A stretch of DNA of 64,000 nt from Mya arenaria (taxonomy: Eukaryota; Mollusca; Bivalvia; Myida; Myidae): assembly GCF_026914265.1 (NCBI RefSeq), contig NC_069135.1, positions 2,807,001-2,871,000 of the forward strand. Direction: 5' to 3'. The position numbers and the translations under genes were made by a program. Of this stretch, positions 48,001 through 58,645 are shown one piece after another. Every line of letters starts with the position of its first letter. Within the stretch, counting starts at the first letter, position 1. Below the pieces are notes generated by a model. That model saw nothing but the letters and a program-made list of their open reading frames with translations, was not told the DNA's origin and did not search any database.

Positions 48001-49699
48001 AAACGTATCGTGATATATCCTGAATCGCGTACTTCGTATCGTGATACGCATCGTATTGTGAGTTGAGTGACGATACACAGCCCTACAAAATATCTTTGCA
48101 ATTACATAATGAAATATGAATAAGAGTATTTATTATCTATTTCAAACTCTTAAAAACCTGTTTAGACGTTAGGCTTTGGAGAATCCCGTATAACACGTCT
48201 ATTATTTTCATACATGCCATATTTTCTGGAGACCATTCAGGGGGATTTGTTCAAAAGGCTGAAAATTCAGGGTGATTTTGGTAGTATTCAGGGGGATTTT
48301 TTAGCAGATCTAATTCGGCAAAATTTCAAAGTATTGATGCAAGTACGAAAAAAACAAATTGCCATAATTTTGAAAGGCTCCCGAAGGGATTATGTCCAGA
48401 ATTTAAGGGGATATGGGTCACATACCAGGGGATTTTCATCATCGCCATGTAGCACTACGGGCATGGTGCATGTGCCAGTTTACCCCCTTTTCCAGCACTT
48501 CATCTATATTTTTATGAGACACAGCCATATTGCATAATAAAAGCACTCACTTGCAAAATAGAATACTTCATAGAAAAATCTGTTTCAATATTTTTCATTT
48601 CAATTCCCAAATAGTCAGATTTGTTTGCTTTTGATAAAAACCAAATGCATAATTTAATGTCTTTACAGTTCATAAACATATCTTCTTTTGGTATTCATCA
48701 AAAAATAAATACATCACCACCATACAGTAATACATAAATAAAAGTCATTTCATCCGAATTGTCTACTTTCAGTTTCTCTTCTGAAGTTCTTTTATTTTCC
48801 GATATTTGCGATGAAGGTCAATGTCATGCATGTAAACATTTAAGTGAGGCATAACAAAGAACAGCATCGTCTATTAGCTATTTTAATCCTTTTCTTTACT
48901 GAATAATTTACTGTCACCCTTAAATTATTAATCCTTTTGATGACAATGACACATGGTTTGAAGAACTCTTTAATTTGTTACATCCTCTCTGATTGGATAA
49001 AATTATATTTAAACCAATGAAAATCCACCTTTTATCTGACCAGTCTAATTGACATTTCTTTCGCAAATTCTGTCAGTTTCAATCTAAACAATGCATGAAA
49101 TGTGCCCTGCTGATTTATTAAGTGTCACCCAATAGGTGTTGATAATCCAATTAAGCTTCAGGACAGGAAGGGCATTATTACTGTAAACAGGCATATATAA
49201 TTAAACCCTGTGATAAATTTGAGTAATTTTAAACACACTTTTTTTAATTCCGGGGGATTTTCATCCCCCTCCGGGAGACCGGGGGATGGGTTGAAATTCC
49301 GGGGGATTTTTTCCCCCTCCGGGGGATATGGCATGTATGATTATTTTAGACTACATGTAGTTCTAACACACACACACACTACAAGTGTGTAGTAATATCC
49401 AAAAAGAAATGACAAAATTTGCAGAGATTATCGAATCCTATTTATAAGACATAATTCATCTATAACAATGTTATCTCAATATGTCATTTCAGTTTGAATA
49501 ATAGTTAACAAATTTTATTAATATCACGTATACGGGTGTCCGAAATAATCGTCCGAATTACACCTTAGTTACAATTTATTGAAATACACTAAGCCAAACG
49601 TATGTTTCAATAAAATATGTACCATTTAAGTTTAACTGGGTTAGACAGAAAATGAACTGTGTGTTTCCTGGACGCTGTCTTTTCTTCAGATAACGACAT
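39082..49699 (-). CDS. RPP38: RNase P/MRP subunit p38-like protein (5 exons)
   Basis: RPP38 is an L7Ae/eL30-fold RNA-binding subunit of nucleolar RNase P and RNase MRP, which process pre-tRNA and pre-rRNA. Exons 5'->3' are 49699-49623, 43281-43231, 42890-42765, 42274-42052 and 39747-39082, with agreeing phases and 380 aa in all. The core reads [20 protein letters not shown], then [20 protein letters not shown] and SLAALGVL, the L7Ae pattern. Exon 1 joins to exon 2 as [11 protein letters not shown], which resembles the NPYIIRW region of vertebrate RPP38. The long last exon ends in a lysine-rich tail ([14 protein letters not shown]...KKNKKLKKK), a likely nucleolar signal. AATAAA (minus) lies at 39028-39033. 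Exon 1 is 6.3 kb upstream and is the least certain exon. NHP2-type L7Ae proteins are shorter and lack this tail. Confidence 0.75.
39975..41300. repeat. ~178-bp tandem array, possible pearl-like element
   Basis: About eight units contain TGCAATAC-TCAAGTAGTTGC, GAGATATTAAC and AACCTTAACCAGAATTTCTAA. The array ends with AAGGTGTGACGCCAACGCC and TTGGGTGAGTAGTATAGG. It fills most of the last intron of the RPP38-like gene. Tandem cores with a fixed unique 3' end suggest a non-autonomous Helitron/Helentron-type element, but its 5' end was not found. Confidence 0.75.
43481..43831. mobile_element. Small T/A-rich inverted-repeat element
   Basis: It starts TAGGGCCTAAAAAAAAAATT and then TTTGGTTAGGGTTAC; it ends with the inverse, GTAACCCGAACCAAATG and TTTTTTTTTAGGCCTA. 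The interior holds long T runs. No target duplication could be resolved. It lies in intron 1 of the RPP38-like gene. Confidence 0.6.
44961..45185 (+). mobile_element. LINE C-terminal reverse-transcriptase fragment (L2/CR1-like)
   Basis: The frame reads [20 protein letters not shown], a stop, then [20 protein letters not shown] and LQTLQNTAV. The [12 protein letters not shown]...LQ-QN block is characteristic of the C-terminal part of L2/CR1-type LINE proteins. It is a short inactive piece in intron 1 of the RPP38-like gene. Confidence 0.8.
45425..45739 (-). mobile_element. Two tRNA-like SINE heads in tandem
   Basis: On the minus strand two tRNA-like units are visible. One (about 45540-45440) has TTAGCTCAGATGG as A box and GGGTTCGAGCCCC as B box. 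The other (about 45725-45645) has TTAGCTCAGTTGG and GGTTTGAGCCCC. Both flanks share TTCTAAC-ACACACAC sequence. They are too diverged and extended at the variable region to be credible tRNA genes. The family-A transposon is inserted into the flank of the second unit. Confidence 0.7.
45923..46963 (-). mobile_element. Pearl/Helentron-like non-autonomous element
   Basis: Read on the minus strand it starts TATCCCCCGCC (46963-46953), then a (CCGT)n microsatellite (46919-46896), then four core repeats of about 155 bp (each with AAGGGCAATAACTC in plus orientation), then an inverse GGCGGGGGATA near the 3' end (45957-45947) and the tail ...GCTTGTTG. Pearl elements of bivalves are known to combine a microsatellite, ~160-bp cores and subterminal inverted repeats, and related elements are grouped with Helentrons. 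Both ends resemble those of the larger element at 55691-58320. Confidence 0.75.
47227..48085. mobile_element. 859-bp hAT element, non-autonomous
   Basis: The ends are TAGGGCTGTAAC and ...CACAGCCCTA. An exact 8-bp direct repeat, CAAAATAT, flanks it (47219-47226 and 48086-48093), and the intact family-A copy confirms the empty site. TAGGGCTGT ends with 8-bp duplications are typical of hAT. Near the ends are palindromic ATCGTGATACG-type segments. It keeps a remnant of the transposase N-terminus. Confidence 0.92.
47706..47924 (+). pseudogene. BED-type zinc-finger remnant of a hAT transposase
   Basis: A 72-codon frame starts at an ATG and has one in-frame TAG at codon 14. It then reads [18 protein letters not shown] and [15 protein letters not shown], followed by [12 protein letters not shown]. 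The pattern C-x2-C...H-x3-C preceded by an aromatic W-FGF segment is the BED zinc finger that binds transposon ends in hAT/ZBED proteins. The catalytic domain is absent, so the element could move only with help in trans. Confidence 0.85.
48209..49339. mobile_element. 1131-bp element with 14-bp perfect TIRs
   Basis: CATACATGCCATAT (48209-48222) is matched by its exact inverse at 49326-49339. The 8-bp direct repeat ATTATTTT flanks it at 48201-48208 and 49340-49347, and the intact family-A copy has a single ATTATTTT there. Both ends are rich in GGGGGATTTT and CCCCCTCCGGG strings. No transposase is seen. The 8-bp duplication fits hAT or P-like elements; the ends match neither classic consensus. 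Confidence 0.9.
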
Positions 49700-49739
49700 T
49701 TCTATACAAAAAAAAAATAGCATATAACTGCACCGGCGC

Positions 49740-49800
49740 ATGAGCAGCAGACAACAGCAATCGTAACAACTCGGCCATCTCCGGCAAGCTTCGAGATAGA
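49740..49800 (-). promoter_or_regulatory. Repeat-derived motif upstream of the RPP38-like start
   Basis: On the minus strand, just 5' of the RPP38-like ATG, the sequence contains CGAGGTCTATCTCGAAGCTT and GGCCGAGTTGTTACGATTG. The same two strings occur in the family-A element (about 3705-3770). A promoter or 5' UTR role is inferred only from position and recurrence. Confidence 0.4.
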
Positions 49801-50479
49801 CCTCGTAAATAGTAGTAAGGATATACGAAAGTGCGATGCGGCTGCCGGCGATTAACACCGTTTTCAATCCGCGTAAAGAAGGCCCATTGTAACATCAAGG
49901 AAATGGATTGTGTTAAATTAAACGTGCTTGTTTTAGAGAAAATATTTATTGTAACCTCAAAGAATGTTCGTTTTATGAATATTTAGATGTTTCCTTATAG
50001 TTGAAGCACTCTATTTCCTCTAGAATAATCATGAGCACGCAGAAAATGTACTTGACAGTCATTGAAATGATCATACGGTTCATGGCATGCATGAATCATT
50101 ACATCGGATTAAATGCATGCGTGGACTAAATGTCAACATTTTCTCAACAGTTATAGGAATACCCTATGAAATGTAAGTTTTAAGTCATACTTTGCCGTGT
50201 TATTTTTCACACCATGCCTTGCCATTAAAACAACATTACTATTCTGTAAAATCATTGATTGTCTTGTGCAGAGTTTTGTGGGTTGTGGTAGGATGGGTGT
50301 GAGCTTGGCACCCAGTCAGCTTTACCAGCTGAAATCTATGCATGCCTTTACTTCAGCATTGTTGGGTTTGGGCTGCAGATTTTTTTTGTGTAAACAGTTC
50401 TGTGGGGTTGGGGTGGGGCGGTGACTATCCACGCAGTAAGCTCAATTGTTAGAGTACCAGTACAACGTTCATGTGGATA

Positions 50480-50799
50480 TGCACCAGACAATTGTAACCA
50501 CGGCCCCCCCAGGTCTGGGGAATAGTGGGGACTTTGACTTTCAATACAGCCAACCCCGGCTAAAATCCCCATCCTGCGCAGACGATCCAATGGCAAAATC
50601 CCTGCCAAATGCCCCCACACCCCAGGGACTCTAGGTAAGGTCCATTCCCCTCTATATTTTAAGCAAAGATAAAACCACCGCATTCACCCAGCACTGCAGG
50701 GCCACCTGATAGGTAAAAACATGGCCCATTTCTTCGGGTTAACCCCAGTACTCCCCCGGACCTGGGGTGGGGGGGTTGGGGTTACAATTGACTGGTGCA
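50480..50799. mobile_element. Small C-rich inverted-repeat element (MITE family B, copy 2)
   Basis: It runs from TGCACCAGACAATTGTAACC to the inverse, GGTTACAATTGACTGGTGCA, a 20-bp terminal repeat with one mismatch. The body carries GC-rich CCCCAGGTCTGGGG-type palindromes near both ends. It matches copy 1 at 4270-4586. Upstream sequence (TAAGCTCAATTGTTAGAGTA) looks like a truncated SINE A box. Confidence 0.8.
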
Positions 50800-53700
50800 C
50801 TAAGTTGACAGAACTTGTCTTAAAATTGTATTTGTTCAAGGCAGATCATGCTTCACTTTACCTCCTAAGCTGTGGATAAACCCACTCATTAGAAGTTTCC
50901 TTACACATTATATTTGTCTTAATCTATAATTATTAGTCTCAATATCTTTGAGTAAATTGTCATTTTTTATTAAAAACAACAACACCAAAAGAGTAACTGA
51001 TAAGATACTCAACTGATTTTTGTTTGTAAATAAAAGCCTTAAACAAATATTTAGCCAGGTTACTAAGCTTTTCAGCAATGTATACCAGACTTTTTTCAAT
51101 ATTACTTAATCTATTTTGAATAATTAGCCTTTAGATCACTCTTCACCAAATGACTCTTTTATGTCCAACTCCATAAAATGCAAACAAGAATAATTACAGT
51201 TTGGATCAACATGTCTCTTAATTTTATTTTTAATATTAGTCAAGTAATAACAGAGCCATCTGTATGCAATCCAATGTAAAATTAATGATAAATTAGGTTT
51301 TGCTCCCATTTTTACTTTCATTTCTGTGCCAAGCCCTTTTAAGTGCATTGAGTATTTTGGGAGACTTCACAATATTTCTGGCGTTTAATCCCCATATATG
51401 GCTTTAAGTTGCCATACAAATTTAAGTCTTCATTATAAAAAATACTGTATGTCTCCACTTTAACCATAAACACACAATGAGAGGACTATTTAAAGCATTA
51501 CCATGTGTCAGAATTATAGATCTTTCTTTGCATTTTATTTGTCTAAATGTATTACCGGTCTCTTTAGCAATATCCTTGTGCCTCTTTGAGTTCTTGGCTT
51601 GACAGTTTGGTTTTAATTACATTGTTTTGAATGTTTTATTTGTACATAACAATGATGATGATGATGATGACACTATGCTATGCCAAAACCTCAACACATT
51701 TTCTTCAAACAAAAAAGGACAGTCATTCAGAATAACTTTTATTACATCATTTGAGAAAATAAACTCGTACAATCAACGAAATAAACATGCATCTAATAAA
51801 GAAAATAAATTGTGGTTGCAGTAAGCAATGCACATCACTTCTAATAAACATTCCAACAGGCTGAAAAATAAATCAACACAAATGGAAAAACTGTTTGCAA
51901 GTCAGCTAGTATCTTATTTTATGCTTTATCAGATTGCTATGCAAGCTGGAAGCTTACAAGATCACTCTTAAGTCTGTTGCTTAAGTAGAAACAAGTATGG
52001 ACATCCTTTTCCCGAGGTCAAGAGAAAGTATCTTGGAGGTCTTGAAATCACAACCTTGAATTTGAGGCTTATCCTCTAGACCACTTTCACCTTTTCACTT
52101 TTTAAAGAGCCCAGTTTACAATATGGCATTTGCAAGGATGTGCCCTATTAACGGATTTTCTGAAGTCTTAAAAATTGAACTGAACATAATAGTTCTCCTT
52201 TATTTGGTCTGCCGATGCCATCTGTTTCTGTTTTTGTAGTTATCTTCCCTCCATAATATAGGAAAACCACTTTAAGCGTAGATATATCCTTTACCATATT
52301 ACCCTTTTAAAATATATGTTCGGATTTATTTAATAATCACAGACCAACAGATGACTTTTATCTTCAACTTCACATCAGTATGTAAGTCATCAAATATTTG
52401 AGATAACAAGATGTTCCACTGAACGCTTTGTTTCCATCTTGCACTCATTTTTCCAAGGTAGGCATTGCAGTTGTGTTAGATGATTTCCATGCATTGCAGG
52501 TCAATCCTCATACCATGGCATTTTTGATTACATTCGGATTCCAGTGCCTGAAATAGAAAACAGAAAATACAACAATAATAGGAATTATATTTTCAGATCA
52601 ATTATTTTAAAAGCTGGTACAACAACAGAAAAGTATTCACAAAACATTAAGTGCAACACCAATTTAAAGCTGCATCCTCACAGTTTTACTGTTCTGACAC
52701 CTTTTTTATTTTTATCTTACGAGCCAATTGGCAATTATTGTGCAAATGTATGGAAACCAGTGATATTAGACTGCTGACATAATATCAGATCACAGTCTTT
52801 CATATACAAGTTTGAAAATTTGGTAAAAATTCCTCCAACTAGTCATATAAGGTCACACATAATAGAACAGATTTCAATTGTTTGGAAACTATTTTTTTGC
52901 TATTGCTTTAAGCCATATAATTAATTATATGTGTAAATTTAATTTAATTACTCCTTTGGGCTTTTGAAGAATGACCAAGAAGAACTGTCAATCTGTGAGA
53001 GAGCAGCTTTTAGCTCTGGACTACTGGTATATTAAAAAATATGAAATGAAATTGTTATCATGTTTAAATTCATCTACAATGTTGATATTTTAATTCTGTC
53101 AATCCTTGTTGGTTAATTTTACAAACATGCAGGTACTTTTGGGCTTAAACCAATAGGATACTTGACTGTTAAATTATTGTCCGAATTTCGAAAATAGCAC
53201 AACCATTACCTCATTTGCCTTTTTTCATTAGAAGAAGCCGGGAATCAGAGTCAGCTGTACCCCTGGTACCATACTCTTCTCTGAAAATGACAATAAGATT
53301 AAAATTTAAATGTCTGCATTTCATTGGCACAGTAAAAATGTCAGCATTTTTCAATGTTTCTGCATCACCACCACTGGTGGATATCATAGAATATAGTCTT
53401 GAAAGAAATGTGTGCTGGTTTATGCGTTCAAACTCATTTTGTTAAACCAATAGAATGAACTTCAAGATCTAATTTATTTAGAGAACTATATTAGTGAGCA
53501 GGCCGAGGCATTCAATTGTGCCATTACATTAAGTTGTTCGATACCAACACTCACGGCATATAAACCATACATCCTTGGTTAAAAGAATGTAAATTTTAAT
53601 TATAATAATTAAAATTAAAGTTAATGATATGAAATGTATGAGATAAATACACTGAGAAAGAAATTCTAACCTATTATCGATCTAAGTAAAGTCAGATTCA

Positions 53701-55690
53701 GACTTATTTGTTATTAAAAAAAATCAAATAGAGTATTTGTTTTCTTATTTTTTGCCACTGATCAGTGGAGCTTCAAAATTGTTATTTACTATATTGGAAT
53801 CTGTCAAATGAAAGAAGACTTTACCCCACCCACAAAGAATTAATGACATTTCCAATTAGTTTCTCATTAGGGCTCTTTTAAAACTATTTTTATATTTTAT
53901 TAAAATACAATAAGTATAAAAATAACACTTACACACAAATAAGTGGTAAAAGTTCGCTCCTCATTCTGTCTTTGGACTAACATATCTCTTGGTTGTTTGA
54001 ACATCTTCTTGGTCGGCCATGATGGACTATTTTCTTACGACCCGTATTATATCCGAGGCCATATCTTGATACTAGCCGAGGAGTTCCGATTGCAGACAAC
54101 AGTTCTTGTAATAACAAGTAAAAACGGCAATTACTAAAAGTGTGTCGATGTGTGCCATTGTGTGCGGACAAGCTAACAATTACATGAGAGCTGCTCATAA
54201 ACACACAGGTGTCCGTCAAATAGCTTGATCACTAAAATATGTAAAAATAATAGCACTTTGTTGACATTGTTTTGGGCCACTGTGGTTTTAGGGATTTATG
54301 GACACGAGAACCTTGTCTAATTTATATATAATGATATTTTTTCAAGATATACTCTTAGAAATTGAATTGATATTTTATCAATTTTAATTATTTTTTTGTT
54401 AATTTTCAAACAATATCAAAGGACTGAAGAGCCATATTTTAGTGATAAATCTATGTGACGGGCAGTTGTGTACTTGTGTTTATTCGAGTGTTACATTTTT
54501 GATAACGGGCGTAAGCAGTATATAAAACCATATTTTAACAGACATCCAAACATATATAAACTTGAAAAGTTGGTAAACACAACTAATAAAAAGGAATTTT
54601 TGAACATGTGTAAATGATATCTGTTATTCTTAAACAATTTCGTTAAACATTACTATTCTTATTTATCTTTGAATCTTCTTATCTAATGACATTTCTGCAT
54701 ATATTAGTTGACTCTCCCATTGTACTTAACCCATTTCATAACTCATAGACACTGCTTGAATCCAATGATCCATTTGCAATATTTATCCTGTTAGACGGGA
54801 CTATCTGGTCTTTAAAAATTTGATTTATTTGAATGTATGTTATGTCTTTGAATCCTCAATTTGAGCCTCTGGAATGTATTGTCTTTATCAATTACCTCAA
54901 TTTTTTCATGTTATGCATGAATTTGAGCGAATAAATGTGTTGACTTGACTTGTACATTATTTTAAAAAGATAGCAGGTAGTTACTTCTAATTATCTTTGG
55001 AAGAAAGATATTTGTGGAAGAAATAGTAAAACTAAAAAAAGCTTAACATATCATAGTAAAGAAATAAGTTAATACTTACCACAGCTGCAATTCTGCTTCT
55101 GTTCCAAAATATATCTGATTATGGTTGTCACAAACGACGTACGAAGAAACATGTAATGTACAGCTTGTACTGGATTACTTACAGCAATATACGTATATAC
55201 ATGTAGGACCAATTAGATAAAGAAATTGACAACCACCGCGGATACTTAGTCAGAGCTAGGTTTCTGTGGTGCGTGCAGGGACAGGTTCCTTGGAAAAAAA
55301 GGATTCCTGTAAAAGACTATCCTATGGATTGCTTTTTAAGCCTAGAAGATACTCATGAAACTAGGCAGGGTTGTGGATCTGGCAGGTGTCAAGCCGGAAC
55401 TTGCCATTAACGATATACTAATTTGTTGACTATCTTAATCGAACTTAGTCAGCAAAGGAGCTTTTGGTTCCGTTCTGGCCTCCATTGTTTAAGTTCCAGT
55501 CCTGCTGACCAATCATACATATGATAGGCTTGGTGGAATTGCTGCTCTTCTCGTAACCTTGTTGTAGTATTTCCGTATAGCTGAGAAGGTTTGAAGATGG
55601 GGAGTGCAGACATACGATACGAATATATCGTCTTTCGCATAGTGATTTAAGAAACATGTCCTAATAAATTACTTATATTATAGATCTTTA
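50800..55690. other. Intergenic or intronic sequence without a supported gene
   Basis: No exon with family resemblance was found. Noted pieces are a (GAT)n run near 51649, a weak tRNA-like stretch on the minus strand at about 52020-52085, a 73-nt frame with ATG and strong GTAAGT donor on the minus strand (55152-55080), and the motif block at 54005-54100. It may include the missing first exon of the xylosyltransferase-like gene. Confidence 0.4.
54005..54100 (+). promoter_or_regulatory. Block with the GCCGAGGAGTTCCGATTG motif
   Basis: GCCGAGGAGTTCCGATTGCAG occurs near 54077, preceded by TCGGCCATGATGG and ATCCGAGGCC. The string resembles the MITE end at 35168-35501 and the RPP38-like 5' flank. 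A short downstream frame (ATG at 54184, MRAAHKHT, then CACACAG/GTGTCC) ends in the phase needed by the exon at 58796, so this could be the start of that gene; this is speculative. Confidence 0.25.
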
Positions 55691-58320
55691 TTATGCCCCC
55701 CCTTCGAAGAAGAGGGGTATATTGCTTTGCACAGGCATGTCGGTATGTCGGTCGGTCGGTCGGTCGGTCCGTCTGTAGACCAAAGCTTGTCCGAGTGATA
55801 ACTCAACAATTCCTTGACGTATGGTCATCAAACTTGACATGAAGGTTGGGCCTGACCAGTAGATGACCTCTATTGATTTTAGGGCTCATCAGGTCAAAGG
55901 TCAAGGTCACAGTGACCTTTAATGGTAAAATAATTTTAAAGCTTGTCCGAGTGATAACTCAACAATGCCTAATCTATGGTCATCAAACTTGATATAGAAG
56001 TTGGGCCTGACTAGTAGATGACCCCTATTGTTTTGGGGGTCATCGGGCCAAAGGTCAAGGTCACAGTGAACTTGAATGGTAAAAGGTTGTCCGAGTGATA
56101 ACTCGACAATGCCTGCCTGCACCCATGGCCCTCAAACTTGACTTTGAGGTTTGGCCTGACCAGTAGCTTACCTCTATTGTTTTTGGGGCTCATCGGGTCA
56201 AAGATCAAGGTCACAGTAACCTTAAATGGTAAAAGGTTGTCCGAGTGATAATACAACAATGCCTGCAGCCATGGCCCTCATAATTGAATTGGAGGTTGGG
56301 CCTGACCAGTAGATGACCACTATTGTTTTTGGAGTCATCGGGCCAAAGGTCAAGGTCACAGTGACCTTGAATGGTAAAAGGTTGTCCGAGTGATAACTCG
56401 ACATTGCCTGCACCCATGGCCCTCATAATTGACTTGGAGGTTGGGCCTGACCAGTACATGACACCTATTGTATTTGGGGGTCATCGGGCCAAAGGTCAAG
56501 GTCACAGTGACCGTGAATGGTAAAAAGCTGTCCATGTGATAACTCGACAATGCCTGCACCCATGGTCCTCAAACTTGACTTGGAGGTTGTGTCTGACCAG
56601 TAGCTGACCCCTTTTGTTTTTGGGCTCATTGGGTCAAAGGTCAAGGTCTCAGTGACCTTGAATGGTAAAAGATTGTTCGAGTGATAACTCACCAATGCCT
56701 GCACCCATGGCCCTCAAACTTGACTTGGAGGTTGGGCCTGACCAGTAGATGACTCCTATTGATTTTGGGGGTCATTGGACCAAAGGTCAATGTCACAGTG
56801 ACCTTGAATGGTAAAAGGTTGTCCGAGTGATAACTCGACAATGCCTACACTCATAGCCCTCAAACTTGACTTGGAGGTTGGGCCTGACTAGTAGCATCCT
56901 CGGTATATATAGGTTATAATACACTGGGGAGCCGAGGATGGACTAGTAGATGACCCCTTTTGTTTTTGGGGGTCATTGGGCCAAAGGTCAAGGTCACATG
57001 TACCTTGAATGGTAAAAGGTTGTCCGAGTGATAACTCGACAATGCCTGCACCCATTGCCCTCAAACTTGACTTGGAGGTTGGGCCTGACCAGTAAATGAC
57101 CCTTATTGATTTAAGGGGTCATTGGGCCAAAGTTCAAGGTCACAGTGACCTTGAATGGTAAAAGGTTGTCCGTGTGATAACACAACAATGCCTGCACCTA
57201 TAGCCCTCAAACTTGACTTGGAGGCTGGGCCTGACCAGTAGATAACCCCTTTTGTTTTTGGGGGTCATTAGGCCAAAGGTCAAGGTCACAGTGACCTTGA
57301 ATGGTAAAAGGCTGTCCGAGTGATAAATCAACAATGCCTGCACCTATGGCCCACAAACTTGACTTGGAGGTTGGGCCTGACCAGTAGATGACCTGTATTG
57401 TTTTTGGGGATCATTGGGCCAAAGGTCAAGGTCACAGTGACTTTGAACGATAAAAGGTTGCCCGAGTGATAACTCAACAATGCCTGCACCCATGGCCCTC
57501 AAACTTAACTTGGAGGTTGGGCCTGACCAGTAGATGACCTCTATTGATTTTAGGGTTCAAGGTCACAGTGGCCTTGAAAGCAAACTTGACAATTCCTGGA
57601 TCTATTGTCATCAAACTTGACATGAAGGTTGGGCCTGACCAGTAGATGACCCCTCTTGACTTTTGGGTCATCGGACCAAGGTCAAGGTCACAGTAACCTT
57701 TAACACAAAAAGTTAACAAATCTTCTCCCAGTGATATCTCAAAAATGCCTGAACATATGATCATCAAACTTGACATGGAACTTGGGCCTGACCAGGAGAT
57801 GACACTTATTGATTTTAGGAGTCATTGGGTCAAAGGTCAAGTTCACAGTGACCTTGAATGCGAAAATGTTTCAAGTGATAATTCGACAATGCCTGCACCC
57901 ATGGCCCTCAAACTTGACTTGGTGTTGTGTCTGACCTGTAGATGACCCCTTATGGCTTTAGGGGTCATCGGGCCAAAGGTCAAGGTCACAGTGACCTTGA
58001 ACGAAAAAAGCTTGTCTGTTTGATAACTTGTCAATGCCTGCATCCATGGCCCTCAAACTTGACATTTAGATTTTTGGTGACCAGCTGATGACTCCTATGG
58101 ATTTTGAGGTCATAGAGTCAAAGGTCATGGTCATAACACACTCTATCCTCAAACTTTGAATGGTCATACTCTTAAAACTGCCTAAACGGCATCCAATGTC
58201 AGTGACAAATTAGCTGTCATTTCGGTCCATGCATATTTCATTCCAATGTCCATATAATCCTGCGGTCAGGGGGGGGGGGGGGCATAATGTTTGACAAACA
58301 TCTCTTGTTAATATAGAATA
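55691..58320 (+). mobile_element. Large pearl-like element with ~15 core repeats
   Basis: The 5' end TTATGCCCCCCCTTCG is followed by a (CGGT)n microsatellite (about 55738-55775), then some fifteen ~160-bp units (GTCCGAGTGATAACTC, CCTCAAACTTGACTTGGAGG, AAGGTCAAGGTCACAGTGAC), then a G-run, GGGCATAA (inverse of the 5' end), a small GTTTGACAAAC hairpin and TCTTGTTAA. This is the layout of bivalve pearl elements. Open frames on the minus strand through it (KVTVTLTFGPMTPK) come from the repeats. Confidence 0.8.
56895..56940. mobile_element. 46-bp inverted-repeat mini-insertion inside a core repeat
   Basis: CATCCTCGG at the left and CCGAGGATG at the right are perfect 9-bp inverse copies. GACTAGTAG occurs on both sides (56886-56894 and 56941-56949), while sister repeats have a single GACCAGTAG there. 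It is therefore a discrete insertion with a 9-bp target duplication. Confidence 0.85.
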
Positions 58321-58633
58321 TTATAAAGTATCAAATAAAACAACACTAGCTGTTTGCATACTTTCCCCGGACAATTAGCCTGTGCTTTTGCTGGATAACT
58401 CACCCAGAATGCATCGTTTTAAATTAGCCGATATCCGTATTATAAGTAGACTTTGAAGAAATTTGAAACCTACTGAACAATTTCAGTGACAATACCTTTT
58501 AATAAAATCGTTAAGTGACACTTCTTAAGACAATGCTCTTTAGATACACCACAATATAGATTTGTTGATATGCTGTGTTAATTGGGAAATTACGAATATG
58601 AGTGGGTATTTAACTTGAACGACTTTTTTCCAT

Positions 58634-58645
58634 ATAATAATAATA

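Larger units (their letters stand above)
45740..49359. mobile_element. MITE family A, copy 2, split by three later insertions
   Basis: The sequence matches 3364-4060 in pieces: 45740-45922, 46964-47226, 48086-48208 and 49340-49359. A 10-bp direct repeat, GTTCTAACAC, flanks the whole at 45730-45739 and 49360-49369. Two internal stretches of the intact copy are missing here, and six extra bases sit before the right target repeat. The three gaps in homology are exactly the insertions at 45923-46963, 47227-48085 and 48209-49339. Confidence 0.85.

Noticed and set aside
52020..52085. tRNA-like stretch on the minus strand (GGTCTAGAGGATAAGCCTC)
   Set aside because: Possible A and B boxes, but they match consensus poorly and no repeat copy is visible in the window.
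53215..53445. Plus-strand frame of 76 codons
   Set aside because: No domain, no convincing splice context and no repeat of any known family; likely chance.
55080..55152. A 73-nt first exon on the minus strand (ATG, then GTAAGT donor)
   Set aside because: Open frame and good donor, but no downstream exon in the needed phase and no family resemblance; too short to support.
55919..58043. Many minus-strand frames with KVTVTLTFGPMTPK
   Set aside because: Translations of the ~160-bp pearl-like core repeats, each broken within one or two units.
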